DNA of 64,000 bases, taken from positions 76,339,022 through 76,403,021 of the forward strand of contig OV121081.1 of assembly GCA_921293015.1 (NCBI GenBank), given 5' to 3'. The notes under the pieces were generated by a model, which had not been told where the DNA came from, did not search any database, and worked only from the letters and a program-made list of their open reading frames with translations. Shown one piece after another: positions 59,250 to 64,000 of this stretch. Within the stretch, counting starts at the first letter, position 1, and each line of letters begins with the position of its first letter. This DNA comes from Phorcus lineatus. Its lineage: Eukaryota; Mollusca; Gastropoda; Trochida; Trochidae. A program made the position numbers and the translations under genes.

Positions 59250-60232
59250 TCAGTAGCGAGTGTGACCCCCATTGGCTGCAACACATGCAGTACAACGACG
59301 TCTCATTGAGTCCACAAGTCTCTGGAAGAATGCCTGGGGGATTTGATTCTATGTCCTGATCAACATGGCCTCCAAATGTCTGAGATTTTGAGGGGGACCA
59401 GCAGCTTGAACTCGTTTTCCCATTTCATCCCAGACATGCTCAATTGTTGCCATGTCTGCAGACAAGGAAGGCAATGGCATTACAGCGACGATGTTCATCC
59501 TCAGGAAGTCCATGGAAACATGCGCTCTGTATGGGGACGCGCATTATCCTGCTGGAACTAGTGGAGTTGAGGATGGGCTTGGGACAGCGGCACAACATGG
59601 TTTTGCAGAACTTCGTCTCTGTAGACAACACCAGTCACACGTTGTCGAAACCCATGCAGCTGTGTTCTGTGGTGGTAACTGAAGGCTCCCCACACTATGA
59701 CGCTTCCTCCTCCCCAGCGGTCAGCTTGTCTTCTCCATACACGGATTCGACCATCAGCGTGCGACATGTTAAATCTCGACTCATCAGAAAAGACAACTTG
59801 TTGCCAATGATGACGACGGCAACGCTGATGTTGTCTGGCCCACTGTAGACATTGTTGGCGATGACGTTGCGTCAGTATTGGTCCGACGTAAGGGCGTCGA
59901 CAACGGATTCCCGCAGCTCGCAGACGTTGACGATGGGTGTCTGCTGAGATGTTCCGATGTAGTCCTTGAATTGTTGCAGCCGTCTGCGTTGCTTGCTGTT
60001 GACGGTTCCGAAGATGGCTGACCCGGATGTACCGATCTTGAGCTGGCGTTGTCACACTTGGTCGTCCCGAACGTGGATAATCTTGAACATGCCCTGTTTG
60101 GCGATACCTTGTCCAGAGTCTAGTGATGATTGTAAGATGGCACCCAAAGTGCCTGGCTACCGCAGTTGCTGTTGAGCCAGTCTCCATCATTCCATTGGCA
60201 ATTCCTCGGTCCTGCTGGTTTAAGCGTGGCAT
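59250..60232 (-). pseudogene. Tc1-like transposase, nearly full length, inactivated
   Basis: Minus strand, ATG at 60232 (MPRLNQQDRGIANGMMETGS). In order: paired-type DNA-binding domain (ARHFGCHLTIITRLWTRYRQ), GRPS hook (YPRSGRPSVTTPAQDRYIRV), second helix-turn-helix, and the catalytic core with the first Asp in VVFSDESRF and the WGGGSVIVWGAF block. A TAG at 59558-59560 cuts it after 224 residues (QAHPQLH-stop). Beyond it the frame continues with FQQDNARPHT (second catalytic Asp); after a shift it reads ADMATIEHVWDEMGKRVQAA, with the catalytic Glu in IEHVWDE, although the usual SPDLNPIE is altered to SADMATIE. It ends at a stop at 59250-59252. Full length would be about 325-330 residues, normal for Tc1. 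Terminal inverted repeats were not located. Plus-strand frames over this interval are shadows. Confidence 0.93.
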
Positions 60233-60259
60233 GATCAGTTTTTCTTCTTCCAATCAATT

Positions 60260-61616
60260 GTTTAAAGTGAAATGTTTTCTTAATGTCCCGTCTTTTAAAG
60301 GGTACATCCAGCGAGAAATCCTTTAACATTTGTGTGATACACGAATTACTCACGCAAAACATGCAAAAACATGGAAACTGTTGCGTTTTAACGACTAGCA
60401 CAAAGAATAACTGGAAACATGCACAAAACCATCTTGGAGGGCGTGTTTTAATGTTAAACTGCATTTTTTTACTTAAAAAATACTTAATCGTTACTTACAA
60501 AAAAGAAAAAGTTGCGTTTCTTTTGCTGTTAAATATACATAAATTGATATGTAGTGATCTTTTCCAAAACATTTGTAATTACAATTTTGCTTGTCTTGGT
60601 AAATATGCCGTTTCGCAGAATTAAAACAATATTTTTAGATTTTAAAAACAAACGTTTAAGCCAAAACTCCTTTTTCCTTTGTCGTCTAGTGAAGGAAGTT
60701 AAGAAACGACGATTTCTGTAAAGGTGCTTTTTAAAAAAAACATGAACAGATATTGTGTTATATAAAATGGGGTTCTGTTGGCCTTAGAAGAGACGATCGA
60801 ACTCTTTTCTGTCGCATTTATTACTGGTGGATTGAAATATCGCGTTCTTTGCACGATGACATTTCCTTTTGTTGCTCATATTACTCCTGTACTGCACTGT
60901 TCTGTCACGATTAATGTTGAACAGTTGAGAATGTTTTTCATGTTTCAGATATTACCACCCAAAGGCTCGAAGGGAACATGAATATTGCATCATATTTTCT
61001 GTCCTTTCAGGTTTATAGGAATGTGATATTTGCAGGTGTTTTTGTATTTTGACTTCCAATAAATATCTATATAAACTTGACACTCTATTTCCACAATAGA
61101 TCATATTTTGCAAGAGCTCCCAGCTCAAATTATGACTTATTGGAACGTGCAGTCGTAGAAGGGAAGTAACATTCAGACATCTCAGAAATTTCACAGATTG
61201 ACATCATTAGATGATTCCTTTAAAGTTAAAGTTGTCCAGAGTACCAAATATGATATACAAGAACAATCAGAATTTCCTCAATCAATCAAAGAAATTTGAG
61301 TTACTGCTACTAGAACTGCTAGAACTAATATCAAAATTGGCACAATCAGGGATAAAGTCTTTATCATTTCCTGTTTGATTATAAACAATTCAAATTTGCC
61401 TTTTAAGGCTTAAAAATCAAAGGAAAATTCATGTAAAATTGAATACTTGTATTTGCCGGAAAGCAAATGTTGTTTGTACTTTGTCTAGCATCAACATGAA
61501 AGGTAGACTGCTTCTCAGATATCCAGCGCCTTTAAATTAGTTTTCATGTACTCACCTTAAGGCTCTTCCCAACACAATACTTCATTTGAAAACTGATGAT
61601 TGTTTTGTGTTTGTAG
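60260..61616. other. Non-coding stretch
   Basis: No gene. Includes the 5' flank of the Tc1 relic. Frames such as 60283-60624 (plus) are Lys/Asn/Phe-rich and unsupported. Confidence 0.4.
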
Positions 61617-61726
61617 AGGACATGGTTTGTCCTTGTCATTGTGGACGCGTCCATGTTCCGTATTTGCTTCGAGAGCAAACTTTTCCGATGGAGCCAATTT
61701 TCGACCAAGACCAACAGACTATGTAA
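61617..61726 (+). CDS. Candidate short terminal exon with CxCxC motif
   Basis: A strong acceptor (gatgattgttttgtgtttgtag) precedes 61617. In phase 1 the exon reads DMVCPCHCGRVHVPYLLREQ, then TFPMEPIFDQDQQTM and a TAA at 61724-61726 (35 residues). Three cysteines alternate with single residues (CPCHC), followed by an acidic, Gln-rich end, as in a palmitoylated or metal-binding cytoplasmic tail. It starts without an ATG requirement, so it was inferred from the splice border. No partner exons are seen upstream. The protein class is unknown. Confidence 0.4.
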
Positions 61727-63496
61727 CTACACTAATGAATTTTAAGGCCCAGACACAGTTTCTTGTATAGACTAACAAAATCACGTTATTCTTCAAACAA
61801 CTCAATTTTGTGGAAGTTGGAAAGCAACTACCAATATAAAGTCTTTGCAATTCATTTTGGTGAAAAGTCTATATGGTTTATGGAATCCATGCCATAGATA
61901 TTAGGAACTGTTAGTATCACAATGTGAAGAGTCATTCAATAAGAATCTTAGATGTTTTAATGACATTTTTTCTTTCCAATTTCAATAATGTAATCGTTAC
62001 ATTCTAGTCTTCTAAAATAACTATTAGAACTAATGCTTGAAATGTGCTTAATGCAATCAGGTATCTACAAAGTACAGAACTCACATTTCATGTTGGTCTT
62101 TAAATTGTTTCTGCTTATTGAGCGGTGTAATCATATTGGTGATAAGAATCTGAAATTCCATAGCGAATTTAGTTTATACATAACCCTTTAGTCGGTTCCC
62201 TCTGTTTTGTAACAGAAGCAATGTTTAGCAAGGTACATGTATAATTTATGTGAAATGTTGCGAAGTTAAATTCCATTGCATTTTTAAAATAAAACTTTTC
62301 GTTCTGGTGTATTTGCAAGGCATGTGCCCAGAGGGTAAGCGAAGTAATAAGGTCTAATCAATGCGTATTCAGCCCATCAGATATCACTTAGCTAATGTAA
62401 ATAATCGTAACGATATCCACCTAATATGATTTAGAACAGAATATAATATGGCCATTGCCATGTGAGATGGACTCTGGGAATACCCAACAAATGAATAGTA
62501 TTGAAAATTACTAACAGTGAGAATATCACATTTTCAATTGTTAATTATATGAAATTAGACTTTAGACCTGGAAAAAGAATTGCAACAACAGTGTGCTGTT
62601 GATTTGGTTCAAGTAAACCAAATATTGAAATTATTTCTTTTTTGTGTCTTCAGTTATCAGTCTAAATCGGTAATTTTCGATAACCATCTCATATTGCTGA
62701 TACAATAAAACCTTTCGGCTATGTGCTATATATAATTGTTTTACAAAAACTACAGAACAGTTTTTTGCTTTTCACATCTTCAAGTATTATTTTAACGAAA
62801 AACAAACACCTTACTGTGAATTAGAGTCATATCAATCCGATATCATATGTCTTCATGACGACTGTGAAGGAAAACGCTGGTGCTGCAATAGTTTTTACCA
62901 AGTGTATATAACGATGCATTGGGTTTGCACTTCAAATAATTAATGGTGCTAAATCACCCATCACTTTTGATCAATTGATTCTAATTAAACTTGTGGATGC
63001 CTAATTGATAAAAAGAATCATTGAAACCGAAAAGTATTTTAACAGATTTGAAAAATACCAATTTATTTATTTTAGTTCAGCTATTTACATTCATTCTTTA
63101 TTTCAGATATATTGTATAGAAAGTTTTAACAAATGCTACAGTGTAATAAAACTGAAAGAAAACAGTCTCCAGTTAATGGACAAAACTCTTATTTCAGCTG
63201 TTAGTAATTCCATACTAATCTGATATCATACCTGAAAGTATAAAGATTTACAAACATATTTCTAAACCATTGATACTTGTGAACTTACAGATGACTCATT
63301 CACATGTATTTTTCAGAAGGAAATGATGCATTTATGTGGGCAAGAGGTTTTAGGAATACATGGCGTTGCATGCACTTATAATTAGTATTGAATTACAAAA
63401 GAACTCATTTATTTACTTTAGATGTTATTACGTGATATCATTGCTAGAAATATTTATGACTAATGGAGATAACACAAATGTGCTCAGGCATTCATA
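61727..63496. other. Non-coding stretch
   Basis: Probably 3' flank of the candidate exon above, then A+T-rich spacer. The frame at 63005-63223 (plus) is Ile/Ser/Lys-rich with no domain pattern. Confidence 0.4.
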
Positions 63497-63523
63497 TCAT
63501 CATCATCATCATCATCATCATCA
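63497..63523. repeat. (ATC)n microsatellite
   Basis: About nine atc units; a run of aat/agt units follows at 63591-63616. Poly-His in a plus-strand frame here is an artefact of the repeat. Confidence 0.95.
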
Positions 63524-63715
63524 ACAACAAAGCTTGTGTGATCTTGAAACCACCATCGTTGCTAAACTGAAGACGAATGAATGAATTTGTAATAATAATA
63601 GTAATAGTAATAGTAACATAAGAACAAAGATTATTTATCACAAAACTTCATGCACAAGAATATTCTTATTGACATCAGTATCAAATGAAAACGTAACGAA
63701 AAATATAAAATGCGT

Positions 63716-63721
63716 TTTATT
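63716..63721 (-). terminator. Poly(A) signal for the right-edge gene
   Basis: AATAAA on the minus strand, 82 nt downstream of the stop at 63803, the expected place for a short 3' UTR. Confidence 0.35.
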
Positions 63722-63802
63722 ATCTATTTCTTGTATTTAGCCAACAGATGTTATTAAATTACATATTTCCTAAAAGGATGTTTGAACAATGAATCAAAAG
63801 AT

Positions 63803-64000
63803 TTACAAACTTGATAAAGAGCCACAAAAGTCATACCATGTTTGACTCCGGCTGAGAGAATTAGAGCTGTCGGAATGACCAAAAAAGGAGTTAACAACAC
63901 CCCCATTGTCAAAACATGTGGTCACACGCGGGTAAATTTCTTCAGACTGGTTGCAACGACTTCGACGTAAGGACAACATAGTAAACACGCCATAGAATGA
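63803..64000 (-). CDS. C-terminal exon of an unrecognised protein, cut by the window edge
   Basis: The minus-strand frame is open from the window edge (64000) to a TAA at 63803-63805, 65 codons without needing an ATG. It begins SFYGVFTMLSLRRSRCNQSE, a hydrophobic run turning into a basic stretch with a Cys. It goes on through VTTCFDNGGVVNSFFGHSDS and ends SRSQTWYDFCGSLSSL. That layout (end of a membrane helix, basic Cys-bearing juxtamembrane, Ser-rich tail) suits the cytoplasmic tail of a receptor or transporter. Balanced composition, C-terminal position and a following AATAAA support a real last exon. The family cannot be named from this piece. Confidence 0.42.
   Translation of the reverse strand, partial: SFYGVFTMLSLRRSRCNQSEEIYPRVTTCFDNGGVVNSFFGHSDSSNSLSRSQTWYDFCGSLSSL

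Noticed and set aside
59343-60326. Several plus-strand and alternative minus-strand frames of 60-134 codons
   Set aside because: They are shadows of the Tc1-like transposase reading frame on the minus strand; the transposase motifs fix the true frames.
1-64000. CRISPR arrays, bacterial operons, rRNA operons or integrated viral genes
   Set aside because: No regularly spaced direct repeats with unique spacers, no densely packed frames, and the only polymerase or transposase motifs belong to Penelope-like, LINE, Tc1 and mariner elements.

Overview
This is a 64-kb window of A+T-rich eukaryotic nuclear DNA, almost certainly from a marine mollusc and probably a gastropod. The evidence for that is a tRNA-derived SINE with the gcggcgttaaac-type tail common in gastropod and other mollusc genomes, a Penelope-like retroelement with a GIY-YIG domain, Tc1 and mariner relics, TTAA-flanked MITEs, microsatellites and sparse short exons with GT-AG borders. 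Nothing bacterial or viral is evident. No long intact gene is visible. All host exons below are inferred from open frames and splice-site consensus, without transcript or homology support, so their confidences are low.

Layout. 0-10 kb: a 109-bp foldback MITE, a CpG-richer minus-strand patch that looks like a first coding exon (2524-2775) with a promoter-like TATA/CCAAT/CRE cluster about 1.1 kb upstream, a triple nuclear-receptor half-site array (5625-5646), and a minus-strand LRR-like exon patch (8534-8690). 10.8-13 kb: the SINE and a decayed Penelope-like element. 16.16-23.37 kb: two inverted ~200-bp ends, each with 10-11 bp CTAG arrays, which I interpret as the terminal inverted repeats of one unrecognised 7.2-kb DNA element. 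It holds two MITEs and several unassigned open frames.

24-47 kb: a plus-strand region with a signal-peptide exon (24187-24241), a phase-compatible second exon (25713-25779) and a Cys-rich exon (33040-33178) resembling a PAN/Apple Cys pattern. Much of the region is an old tandem segmental duplication (copy A about 26.5-36.4 kb, copy B about 38.1-45.5 kb). In copy B the Cys-rich exon is broken, while another frame (40476-40835) stays open. Copy A is interrupted by a 2.85-kb TIR element and is followed by a LINE fragment. A near-perfect 642-bp tandem duplication (37577-38862) begins copy B. Two related C-terminal-tail exons lie at 45.6 and 47.1 kb, one open and one broken.

48-64 kb: a broken mariner transposase split by a TTAA-flanked MITE, a long quiet stretch, a candidate terminal exon at 54.9 kb, a nearly complete but inactivated Tc1-like transposase (59250-60232, minus), a short Cys-rich terminal exon (61617-61726), and at the right edge the 3' end of a minus-strand gene with a poly(A) signal.

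How the parts relate: the host genes appear to be fragments of fast-evolving secreted or membrane proteins that duplicated locally, in a landscape filled by several generations of now-dead mobile elements. Nested insertions (MITE in mariner; TIR element in one duplicate only) give relative ages.
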